Part shown: positions 10,700 through 21,517 of the stretch, in pieces
Numbering within the stretch: the stretch's first letter is position 1
How the letters are laid out: each line of letters opens with the position of its first letter
Assembly (NCBI GenBank): GCA_001661515.1
Contig: LUVW01000001.1
Span: 514,582-578,581 of the forward strand
Direction: 5' to 3'
DNA from: Capniomyces stellatus
Taxonomy: Eukaryota > Kickxellomycota > Harpellomycetes > Harpellales > Legeriomycetaceae
DNA: 64,000 nt
The notes under the pieces: model-generated
Told to the model about the DNA's origin: nothing
The model's input: only the letters and a program-made list of their open reading frames with translations
The model's database searches: none
Position numbers and translations under genes: made by a program

Positions 10700-13593
10700 C
10701 TACTCTTGGCCAAATCCAATGGTGTTCTCAATGGCCAGAGTCAGTTTGCTCGCAAGCGTGTCGTAGTCTTTGTATGGGGGCAAATCAATTCTGTTGAAGC
10801 AGGTATGGCTCTTGGGCAGGCTGTCAATACTGCCGGTGTTCTCAATAGTGAAGAGTCTGGGTCCATCGCTTCCATAAAGATCCTTAAACCCATTGACCGG
10901 AATCCGCGACGTTCCTGTTGTGAACTGCAACAGTCTGATTTGCAGTTCAGAGTCCATCTCCTTGACGCACTTCCAGAACCATACTATGACCTGGTCAGTT
11001 TCAGAGTAGTTCTTGTAGTTTGTGTTTTTGACCCAGTCGTCCATGTCGATTTTCGCGATTCCGCCAATCAGCAACTCAAGCTCCTTTTCGTCAAACACCT
11101 GGATCAGCTCCAGAGGAACAAACAGGTGGAACCCTTCGAGCAACGAGTTGATCTGCGGCTTCACTCTGTCAGTGATCCGGAAGTTTATGCTGAGGCTGAC
11201 GTACTCGTACTTGTTTGCGTTTGTCACGGCAATGTTGCGGCCATTTGGCTTCAGCTCAATCTCAACAGGCTTTCCAAACTGGTTGTCGTCAATTGAAAAC
11301 GTCAGTCCCAGCTCGGTCACGTCGTTGTCAAGAACCCAGACTAGCGAGTTGTAGATCTCTGAGTCAATAGACTGCATGTCCTCGATTTCTATTGGCTTGC
11401 GCAAAATCGACTTGTAAATCTGCGACGTGAAAAAGGCGTCCAGATACTTCTGGTGGAAAATGGCCAGCCCAATCACGCGGCCAATAAAGTTGAAGTAGTT
11501 TAGATGTTCTGGGTTGATTCCGCTGTTTGGGTTGATTTGCAGCGTGTAGTTGTCGATGTCCGAGTACTGGAACAGACAGTACTCGGGGTTGAACATCTCG
11601 TGCGACAACAGATAAAAGTACTCGCGCGACACGCCTCCATAGTCAAGCCCGTCCTCGCCATCAAACTTGATCTTCAAAGCCTTCTTCAGGTTCTCAACTT
11701 TAATTGACATGATATTCTGGTAGCTCGACTCAAACAGGTTGTCTCGTTTCACGTCCACTGACTGCTGTCCTATCACCGGCCGCAGTTCTGGCTGCGACTT
11801 GAAGTACACGTTTTTCCTCTTGAAGTCTCGCTTATACTGTGGAATATCAGACTCCAGCTTCATTACCAGCCTCGGATCTTCCCAGCTAGTTGTCTTTGTG
11901 TTGTGGTCCACGTAGTATATCTTTCCCTTTGCGTTTCTCTTGATCTCCCACCCCGACGGCATTGGCCCCAACGACATGTTGACTATATTCTGCGAGTTTG
12001 ACGCGTTTCTCGCCTGGCTTATTTGCCTTCTTGGATCCTCCCAAGTCGTCATTCTCGAAACGTGATTCAGGTAGTACACCCGCCCGTCAGCCGTCCCTCT
12101 TTGCTCCCATCCCGTTGGCAAGTGGCTCTGCTCAGATAGCATCCTTGGCACTGGCTCGTTAATCACTATCTGGCTGTTTACATACTCGTCGTTCCCATAT
12201 ATCATTTCTAGCCGCGTCATGCTGCTGGTTCTTTCAAGCTCCGTCCTACTCTCAGCATTGTTACTGTTGCTACCCCTGCTAATCGACATGCTGTTCAGCC
12301 CTTGTACTATTGCTGCGCTTGCTGTCGGGCGCTTCCATGATGTTGTCCTTGAGTTGTGGTCTATGTAATACGTTCTTCCCTGTGTGTCTCTCCTCTCCTC
12401 CCACCTAACAACAAACACCATCAACAATTTCTCCTGTCAACACAGCCAATTAAGCCCATCTTTTGCCCACCAATCCACCCAAATTATTAACCAATCACCG
12501 TCGTATAACTATACTTGCTTATATATCATCTTACCCTTCTGGAAGTGGCTCAACAGCCACTGCGGGCTGGTTGGCTGGCTGTGCAAATGATGAACCAACC
12601 ATTGATCCCCCAGATATTGATGGTGCATTCAAAGACCTCGATTGTGAGCTCTGATACTCATTGTACAGTGGCGCAACCCCATTTGAGACACTGTTAACGC
12701 TATTGACACCGGTTCCGTTACTCGCACTATATTTGTTGGAAAAAAAAATTAAAGTAAAAATATTCAAAAAAGTACTGCTACCGTTGCTAACAATAGAAAA
12801 TCGCCAATCCTATTATCTCGTTGATATTACCTTAAAATCGATTCCCTGTTGAGTTCTACAAATGATCCTGTCTTTATCTCAAAACTTATATGGGAAAGCT
12901 CCGGGCCGCTTTGCGGAACTCCAGTCAAAGCAAACTTGAATTCCGCGTTTTTATCAGCAAACAACTGTACCAACGCGCGCACCATAAATTTGTACGTTCC
13001 CACAACATTTATTTTCTTCACTTCCGTCACTTCAAACGTGATCTCGCTGTTCTCTTTCACCTTGCTAAGTCATATGGTTTATAAAGGCTGATTCAGTAAT
13101 TGCTCATCTAATAGTCCAACAGTAGTTGCATTAAAATCATACTTACATTACAAATACATTATCTTCAAAGACTGGGTCTCTTTGCCTGTATGCTACTTTT
13201 GTTTCCCCTTCTACAAACCCGTTTTTGCGTACGACTACTTTGGTACTCGGTCTTTCTATTTCACACAAATATACAGTTAAAGCGGATTTAGTCGTTGCTA
13301 TTGGTTTTCTAGTAATAAAATGCATCATATTTGGTCAAATCCATATAGTATACTTTCTGATAGGATTACTTACTGAGTAACTTTCTAAATGGCAAGTTTG
13401 AAACCGTTTGCACTAGAAAAAATTGTTTATTTTACTTATCCTTTAGTATTCAACCAACAGCCAACTATTGCTTTGACTTTTACTTTTAACTTTAACTTTA
13501 CTTTATCATAACCTTTCGTTGTACTTACCCTTTATCTCTATATATCGCTCTTGGCTGTATTGTTTTGTAAATCAGTACCGTTAGTTTAGCCAT
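10700..13593 (-). CDS. RSP5: Nedd4-family HECT E3 ubiquitin ligase (C2-WW-WW-WW-HECT)
   Basis: Five exons on the minus strand: 13593-13529, 13308-13147, 13064-12831, 12726-12535 and 12404-10700, encoding 785 residues (yeast Rsp5 809). Residues 1-150 form a divergent C2 domain that binds membranes. An Asn/Ser/Gln-rich linker follows, then three WW domains near 214-247, 313-342 and 366-395, each with the two Trp and a central YY pair ([45 protein letters not shown]). The HECT domain fills about 430-785. The catalytic cysteine is C753 in [15 protein letters not shown], and the protein ends in the GFGQE tail typical of Nedd4 ligases. It ubiquitinates plasma-membrane transporters and other PPxY-bearing clients for endocytosis. 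The first WW domain is split by an intron right after its LPEG start. Confidence 0.97.
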
Positions 13594-15708
13594 TTTCAAA
13601 ACTGTTTCATGAAAATAAATTACAAATAAATAACTGTTTTTTTTATCAATCTTACTCGGACATCTTTGATAAACTGAAAATAAGGCGAGGAAATGATATA
13701 TTTCGTCTTTACAGAGTATAGTCTATTCAGTTTTTTTTACAGCTTTGTGCTATCTGATTGCTTTAGTTTCTTTTTAATCGCTATCTTGAGGATAAATCCT
13801 TTTGTGTATCTTTGACACAATCGTTTTATTATGACTAGTTTAAATTACAACGGATTTCAGGTATACGTATACTACAGGGTCGGTCGCCTACTTGGAATCC
13901 CTTTTGTTTCTATTTAAATCTATTTAGCTGGCTGCAGGATAATAATTAACGCGCAGGTACAGTACAAAATGGGGGGGGGAGGTCTATAATTAATTATAAT
14001 GGATTTAAAGATAAATAACAAAACTTTGCTGGATCTTTTGCTGTTAGTATCTAGTTTTCAACTAAAAAAAAAAACGCAAAGCATTAAAGGTCTTTCATTT
14101 AATTAATCTAGTTAGCTTTACTGCGCTTTTGTCCTTTCAATTCCTTTTACTAGATTTCCTGGCAATTAACATTTTATTAAAGATTTAAAGATCTGTTTGT
14201 TGATGTACCAGCGTGAAATAATACCGAGGTTAATTCCAACTTTTCTAGTCTAAACATTTTGCAGGGGAAGCAAATTGTTGACTTGCTTGAAAAAAAAAAG
14301 ACAAAGTGCTGAAAATATAAAGTTTCCTCAACCACTCAAGTCGATTGCCAATCACCTAAACTGAAACGGAATTGGCTATCAAGCTTTTGAAACGCAACAA
14401 TTCGACAATAAAACCAAAAAAAAAATTGGTCGAGTAGTGCATGCTTGGTTTTTTGAATTTTACTTTGCTTTTCGCAATCTTGAAACTTGACAAACCAAAC
14501 TGAACGAGCCGATGTTGACTTTTTATTTTTTTTCTTTAAATAAAATGTTCGAGACTAAATCAAAATCCATTTCTGCTCGAGAGCTTTAAGTAAACGTACC
14601 TGTTGTATTACTGAATCTTTCTGTAAAATAGAATCGAATATACAGAGCTATTGGCTGTTTTGTTGACCAATGGGTTCAGGAAATTTATCTAAATCCTCCC
14701 CCCCAACTTTGCTATTGTTTTTACTGTAACAGTATTACAAATAATCTGGTTCATTTAAAAGAGTAGATCTTAGTAATATTATATAAAGAGGATCTTGAGA
14801 TTTCCAATCAAATAGCACCTTAGTTACCAAATACAATTACAGATGGATTAATTTCGTCAGCTTCTTGGTAGAACTGTACATAGATTTTCTATATTAGGAT
14901 TTGACCTCAGTACCTACAGCATTTTCTTTACTAGTAGTTGTAGCTGTAGTAGTAGTAGCTGTAGTATTTGTAGTATGGATGTTGGTGATAATTTGCCAAT
15001 CCAAGAAAAACACAAATTAGGTGTGTAGTTTATTGCTTATTTAGAGTAGACATTTGTCATTTTTAGAAAATATCATAATCACACCGTGCTCATACAGCGT
15101 GCTATAGCCGTATATAAACTGAGATACGATTCATTAGGAAAAAACACTTTATCAAAAAGGATCCCTGATGGCTTAAAGTATCAAGATAATATGTAATAAA
15201 TGTAGCTAGAATAGACATATCTGCAGTAATAAAATGATAATAGTAGTGTGTATAATAGAATGTAATAAAATGAAATACGGTACTCGTAGCTTTTCGGATT
15301 AAAAAAAAAAAAAAACCCCTCGTAATAGGAAAGCGGTTAAAGTATATACCATTCCCTTGTGGCTAGAGTTAATCCACGACATGTACTTGAGCAGCAGAGC
15401 ACCGGGTTAATAAAATGGTAGTTTCATTCGTCTTTAACTTTTACTTTAGGCATTTATTATTGTTGGAATAAGATTTATTTTTATTTTTAATTTAAAGTAT
15501 TATGAAATTTGGGATTATTAGTTGAATAAACCAAAATGCAAAAAACAAAACAAGCAAAAACAAAGAAAAAACAAAGCAAAAGAATCATAAAGAAAAAAGA
15601 AAGAAAAAAAATTAAATTGTAAAAATAAATAAACACACGCGCGCACACACACACAAAAGAAAAAAAAAGGTGGAAATAAAAAATAGAAAGTTAAAATATA
15701 AAGAGAAT
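13594..15708. other. Long intergenic region between RSP5 promoter and RIX7 3' end
   Basis: About 2.1 kb, AT-rich. It should hold the RSP5 promoter at its left side. Visible features are a run of nine G at 13971-13979, seven C at 14698-14704, a GTA-rich trinucleotide patch at about 14935-14975 and a 15-A run near 15302. No coding exon could be supported on either strand. Confidence 0.5.
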
Positions 15709-15763
15709 GGGGGGGGGGGGGGGGGGGGNNNNNNNNNNNNNNNNNNNNNNNNNNGGGGGGGGG
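15709..15763. repeat. Poly(G) tract with assembly gap (26 N)
   Basis: Twenty G, then 26 N, then nine G. The gap lies inside a homopolymer and ends one base before the last bases of the RIX7 gene. The true tract length is unknown. Confidence 0.95.
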
Positions 15764-15764
15764 C

Positions 15765-18423
15765 TTAAATTCGAGATCCGTAAGAGTCTCTCAGGGATTC
15801 ATACTTTGCCAAATCCTTGATGCTAACGGAAGGAGAAACCTTGGTAAAAGCAACATCAAAATCGCAGTGTCTAACACAGATTCCCTCAGCTACGTTTTTG
15901 GTGCTGTTGGACTGGTACATGGACTCAAGTGACAGATCGGTTTGGTTGTTGAGCAGTACATTTCGGAGAGCACAAACCGAGCTTTCTCTAACCAAAGACG
16001 CCAAATCAGCACCAGAGAAACGGTCTAGTCTCTTATCGCAGCTAAGCGAAAGCATGTCAAAGTCCTCTGCCAGGGGAGTGTTTCTGCTAACAGTCTTCAA
16101 AATCTCAAACCGCTCAGACTGGTCAGGAAGACCAACAAACAGCAGCTTGTCTAGTCGACCAGGCCTTAAAACAGCAGGGTCAATTATGTCTGGCCTATTG
16201 GTAGCAGCAATGACAAACACGCTTTTGCGGTCGTCAACGCCATCAAGTTCAGTCAGCAGTGTGTTGACTACACGTGCTGTTGATTCGGACTGCTTCTCAT
16301 CACGCCTTGGGCACAACGCGTCCAACTCGTCAAAAAATATGACACACGGACTTGAGGCTCTTGCCCTAGTGAACACCTGCCGAAGTGCCTTTTCGCTCTC
16401 TCCAACGTACTTGTTCAGCAACTCTGGCCCCTTTACACTGATAAAGTTTGTTCTCGACTCGTTGGCCACGGCTTTGGCGAGCAGCGTCTTTCCACACCCC
16501 GGTGGGCCCCACAGCAACACACCGGCTGGGGCACTTATCCCGACCGACTTGTACAGCTGCGGGTGCTTGATTGGCTCAACAACCGCCATCCTCAGTTCTT
16601 CCCTCACCTTTGTCAGTGCCCCAATGCTGTCCCACGTTACTCCAGGCACCGTAGCAAAGCCCTCGCGCTGGGCCGATGGCTGGACTTTGGCAAGCGCGTT
16701 GACAAAGTCGTCGTGTGTAATAACCAGCGTTTCCAGCTGTTCAGGCGACAACGGCTCAACATAGTAGTCAATAAACCGCTGAATAACCGAAACTGGACTC
16801 TTTTCCTCCCTATTATCAGACATAGCTTCTACTGTGTTCATTTCGCTTTCTGTTTGCAGCAGGTTAAATATCCGCTTGACTGCAATCATCCCCGCAGCCG
16901 TCACCAACGCTCCCAGATCAGCACCAACATATCCAGGCGTCCGCTTGGCCAGGTACTTGAAGTCAAAGTCCTGGGAAATCTTCAGATCTTTGCTCATCAC
17001 TTGCAAAATCTTTTCTCGCGAACTCTCGTCAGGAACATTCATCCCAATCTCCCTATCAAACCGCCCCGCCCGTCTCAGTGCCGGGTCCAGCGAGTCTGCC
17101 CGGTTTGTCGCTCCCAGCAAAACAACGTGTTTGTTGTTTGTCTTGTCCCACGACAAGTCATCAATGCACGTCAACAGCTGTGCCACTATGCGCCGCTCCA
17201 TTTCTCTTTGTGCTGTTTCCCGCTTTGGTGTTATTGCATCAATCTCATCTATAAATATTATGCACGGTGCCAGCTCTACCGCCTCTGCAAACAGATCCCG
17301 CAACTTCTTTTCCGACTCTCCCGACATCCCACTCACCACTTCTGGCGCAGATATTTGCAGGAACGGAACTCCTGTCTCTCCTGCTATTGCCTTTGCCAGC
17401 ATTGTCTTTCCGCACCCCGGTGGCCCATGTAGCAACACTCCTCTTGGCGGCTTCACTCCTGTGTGGATATACACCTCTGGATGCTTAATAGGCATCACTA
17501 TCAGCTCCAATATCTCCTCTATACACCCATCTATGCCCCCTAAATCGCTCAGCCGTAGCTTTGGCTGCTCGCTTACGTTCGACTCTGTCAATTTGCCCTT
17601 CTTTCGCTTTCTGTTGTTATTGCCCTCCTTATTGTCTTTGCCCTCTTTGCTTTCCAGGCTCTCCTTATTTCCCAAGCTTTCTTTGTTCTCTGAGCCTTCT
17701 TTACTCTCTTTATTTTCGCTCGCCTTTTGTGCCCAAAATTTCATCACACTGTTGTTCAACATGTTTGTGTCCTTTACCGTCATTGTCGATATCTTTTCCA
17801 TCGCTGTATCAATCACCCTATCCGCATCCTTCCTGTTATCCTCAAAATCGATGTCTATCTCACTATTATATTTTATTCACCCAGTCCCCCCCCCCACTTT
17901 TAGTACTGCTGTCTCTTCCAATTCTTATACATTTTATTATTTTACTCCCTTTTGTTATTTCTACTTTTCAACTTGCCTTATATTTCCTGATTCAGCTCGG
18001 GATCCAATAGCCGAACTATTAATTTGCGAATCGCTTTTATTATCCTCCAACTTTTGCTTCAACACTGGCGTAACTATTAATACAATATCCCCACAATCAC
18101 ATTTTTCTCAGTCATATTTTTCTTATTCACACCATTCATAGTTATATTTGTCACCTCTTTGTTCAACACCAACATCTTGCTCAACTAATAACCAACTCAT
18201 TATTGCCCTTACCTCTCATTATGCTTTTCTCCACCAACACTCTCTTCTGCCGTCTTAGTGGAATATCAACCTCAAGTATGTACTCTAAAAACTCTGACGC
18301 TTTGGGAAAATCCATATTTCCTTCGGAATCTACCGGCTCTTCCGATACCATTTCTTGCATATGTCGAAATATCTTCCTATCGAAATCTCCGTTCACCGTC
18401 AATCTCGTTCTCTTGTTCGACAT
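15765..18423 (-). CDS. RIX7: AAA-ATPase of 60S ribosome biogenesis (Rix7/NVL)
   Basis: Three exons: 18423-18213, 18073-17977 and 17862-15765, encoding about 801 residues (Rix7 837). The short N-terminal exon matches the helical substrate-binding region of NVL/Rix7. A Lys/Glu/Asn-rich linker leads to two AAA modules. The first has Walker A at 249-256 (GPPGCGKT) and Walker B at 303-312 (IIFIDEIDA, then the Rix7-typical TPKRETAQREMERRIV). The second has Walker A at 555-562 and Walker B IFFDELDAL followed by CPRRDEK. Rix7 strips Nsa1 from pre-60S particles in the nucleolus. Exon 2 appears to end in a GC donor (AG|GCAAGT); a GT donor 12 bases on would also stay in frame and add four residues. The second intron contains a run of ten C on the plus strand (17886-17895). 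Confidence 0.95.
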
Positions 18424-18928
18424 TTCAATTATCTTTTCCTCCTTGTACACTTATTCTGGATCTATAACCTACTTTTATTTATTCCCAAGGCTTTGGCTAG
18501 TCTGCTTGAAATTGAACAATTCCTATTTCGTTTCCCTTCAACTTTTAAATTTTAAACCCACAAAAGAATAAATTAACGAATTTTTAAAAAAGTTTTCCTT
18601 TTTTTTTTTCTTTTTTTTGTTGTTGGTAAAGTTTACAAAATTTTGATTTGATCAATTGCAATTTTTTTTCTTTAATTTTAATTTTTTTCTCTTATTGATT
18701 TATTTTCCATTTATTTTTTTTCAATAATAACAAAGTGTATTTCCGAAAAAAAAAAAAACACAAATCTAGAGTATCAGTGAGCAGTAAAAAGACTTTGGGC
18801 AAATAAGTTTGGAAATATTACATAAAATGTATACTTTTAAAAGTCATGTATGTTTATAAAACGAAATAGTGCTAATATATGTAAACCAGGTTTAAAATCA
18901 CAAACTATTGTTTGCACTTTTTTTTTTT
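18424..18928. other. Intergenic, BEM46 3' end to RIX7 start
   Basis: T-rich spacer carrying the RIX7 promoter on the minus strand. Many poly(T) runs near 18595-18720. No gene seen. Confidence 0.6.
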
Positions 18929-20412
18929 TTAATCCTTCTCAATGGTTTCAGGCACAATGTTTTTAATCCACCAAACTAGAATCTGTTCAAAGTACCCTAC
19001 TTGAGTACAGGTGTCGTTATGGTTCCCATCAGCAAAGCTCTGCCATTCAACAACAGACTCGCTATATGACAAGGCAACGTCAAACAATGACTTCATATGT
19101 ATCTGAGGGATTAATTCGTCTTTGGTTCCCGATAAAAACAAAATCGGGACTTTGACAACATTCTTTATCCTTTCAATCGAGTTCCATTTTTCCGATACCA
19201 TAAACTTAAATGGCTTCAGGTATGGCATCAACGAAGCAAACACGTCAGGTAGGCTGGTAAACGTGTTTTCCAAAATAAGCCCCGAAATCTCTTCTTGGTA
19301 CTGCACAGCTGTATCAATGGCAACTGCTCCTCCAATCGACTGGCCATAAAGAATAAGCTTTGATTCTGACGTTAGTGAATTTGAACGAATATAGTTGATC
19401 ATAGCCTCAACATCCTTCTTAATTCCATTCTCGCTAGCCTTTCCCTCGCTCAACCCATATCTACGTATACAAAACCATACTTGAGTTTTTTATACTTGCT
19501 GCTCCTTTATTTATATTTGGAATTCAACCCAGTCTAAACTCAAACCAACCAGACCCAGTACTTTTAATACTAGCCTCTGTCCACCTACCCTCTATAAGAC
19601 AGCATAAACACATTGCATTTCAAAGTGTCGTATAGCGCTTTAGCAATTGGAAGCCTATGACCCTATTTTATTGGAATCGCCAAAAGAGCGAATACAACCC
19701 ATTTTAGTACTTTCAGCGCTTTTGGTATTATGGTAGAAATACTGCTCTTTGGTCCAATTTACTTTACTTTAATTCATCCTTATCATTTAATTTAACCAAG
19801 TTTAACCATTTTATTTTATTTTTATTGAAGTTAAATTTAACCATTTTTAGCTTACCATATTTCCAGCATTCGCATGAAAGTATATCAAGGTGTGGGCCTT
19901 TTTGGTTTCTGCATCGGTCTCTCTCTTTATCAAATATCCTCTGATCAAAACACCATCATCTGTTTTTATTCTTACATCCTCGTATGTGTTAAGGTTAAAT
20001 CTTGAGGGCAAGTCAACCTATTTTTTACCCAACAATTCAGCCTTGATTTGAGTTTTGTTTTCGTTGGCACATTTAGCATTCAAAGGTGTCTTTTAAACAC
20101 TTTTTTTAAAAGTGCATAAATAAATGAGTCTCGCTGATTTCTCAATATTTTCCTTTTTTTTGATTTGACTGTATACATGCATATCTAAATTTACTATTTT
20201 TATTCCATCATTCTTACGTTTTCTCTCGACTTTTCTGGCACACTTGAAGGGTATATCAAATCGCGTTGGAAATACCACAGTGCGCTCACTAATCCAAGCC
20301 CAATGAGAACCGACAGATAAAAGAAAAACTTTAACAGACTAGGAATCGAGTACAAAATCGATGTTATGCTGACGTTCATTTTTGTATAAAGGTAGTTTAT
20401 AATATAGAGCAT
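18929..20412 (-). CDS. BEM46: BEM46/ABHD13-family membrane-anchored alpha/beta hydrolase
   Basis: Four exons: 20412-20218, 20017-19856, 19662-19589 and 19460-18929, in phase, encoding 320 residues. A single N-terminal hydrophobic helix (about 27-47) is followed by FQRDLIYPSSVPEKSREN, close to the fission-yeast Bem46 start. The hydrolase core has LIYFHANAGNM, LSYRGYGLSEG and the nucleophile elbow YGQSIGG (S185). The other triad members are D258 in SGTKDELIP and H291 in DGNHNDT. Family members sit at the plasma membrane and ER; in Neurospora, BEM46 affects ascospore hyphal growth, but the substrate is unknown. The intron positions restore the HANAGNM-GHRLP and SYRG-YG family joins, which supports the model. 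Confidence 0.92.
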
Positions 20413-21517
20413 TATATTTTCTGATTCTCCCCCTCTTTTGTTTATGCTTGGTCTTTTCTTGATTGCGCGATTTGTTTGGTGTTATCCTTTATTATTGTTA
20501 TTTGCTTTTTGCTTTTAGCTATTGTTATTTGTTCTTTGCTTTTTCTTCCTGCTTTATCTCTTCTCTTTTCTTTTTGAAAGAAAATAATAATAAAAAGGCA
20601 AGAATCGTGTATGAAAAACTACTGCTCAGCCTAATTATTATTTTAAAACAAATAAATGAAAAAATATATAAAGCGTCTTTTAAATTAGGGCAACTTTAGT
20701 AAAACTTTTACCCTTTTTTTTTACTTAATTTACTTAATTTAACTACTCTTTCTAACTTTAGACATTTGCTTGATTTCTCGTTTGTTGATTATTATTATCA
20801 TTTAATTAAAAAATTGGCGAGCTTTGTATAATCTTGCTTCAACTTGGTTAGATTTTTCGCCGTTATTAACTGTGGGTTCTCGATTCTTATTTTTACACAT
20901 ACACAATTAAATTAATCAAGGAAAAACCCCGTGAGCCTAAAACTATGTAAACTTGATAGCAATAAATTGTTTTTTATTTATTTATGTGATTTATTGGTAA
21001 CAAAATCAACACAACAAAGCATACAAAATTAAATAATGCTGCTATACTATAAAACACTATAAAACACTGTGCTATTTTGATATGTTAAATGACTCTATTA
21101 GCCAACACCCCTTCGATCAATTAGATCGTCCGTACCCGATGGGCATTGGTTCAGGGAGATTGGTGCTACTTTAAGCCTAGACAGGATCAAGTAACGGGGT
21201 TTTTTACTAGTAGAAGATTGAGTCAAATTACTTTCCACTTGCTATTTTACGATGTTTTAATTAAAAAAATATATTGTGTAGCTACTTTCTACTAGTTGAA
21301 AAATTATACGAAAAACTTCAGATTAAATCTTCAGTAACCTAGCCAAAACGAAATGAATGAGATGAGATCGATGGAATGGTTAATGGGATAACTGGTATTA
21401 TACTAACTGTTAGAGCAGACTATGTAAAAGGCGAAACATATGAAATGGCTGGAATTCAAATCTAGCAGATAATTACAATGCCTCAGCGTCAGTATAGTGT
21501 TGCAAGTGTGCGGGTTA
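20413..21517. other. Intergenic, trehalase 3' end to BEM46 start
   Basis: About 1.1 kb. Carries the BEM46 promoter (minus strand). Holds an imperfect CTATAAAACA duplication near 21046-21066. The 78-codon plus frame at 20463-20699 is low-complexity and not supported. Confidence 0.5.

Noticed and set aside
16563..18141. Long plus-strand open frames opposite RIX7
   Set aside because: They mirror the coding strand of a certain AAA-ATPase, with Ser/Leu-rich composition typical of antisense frames.
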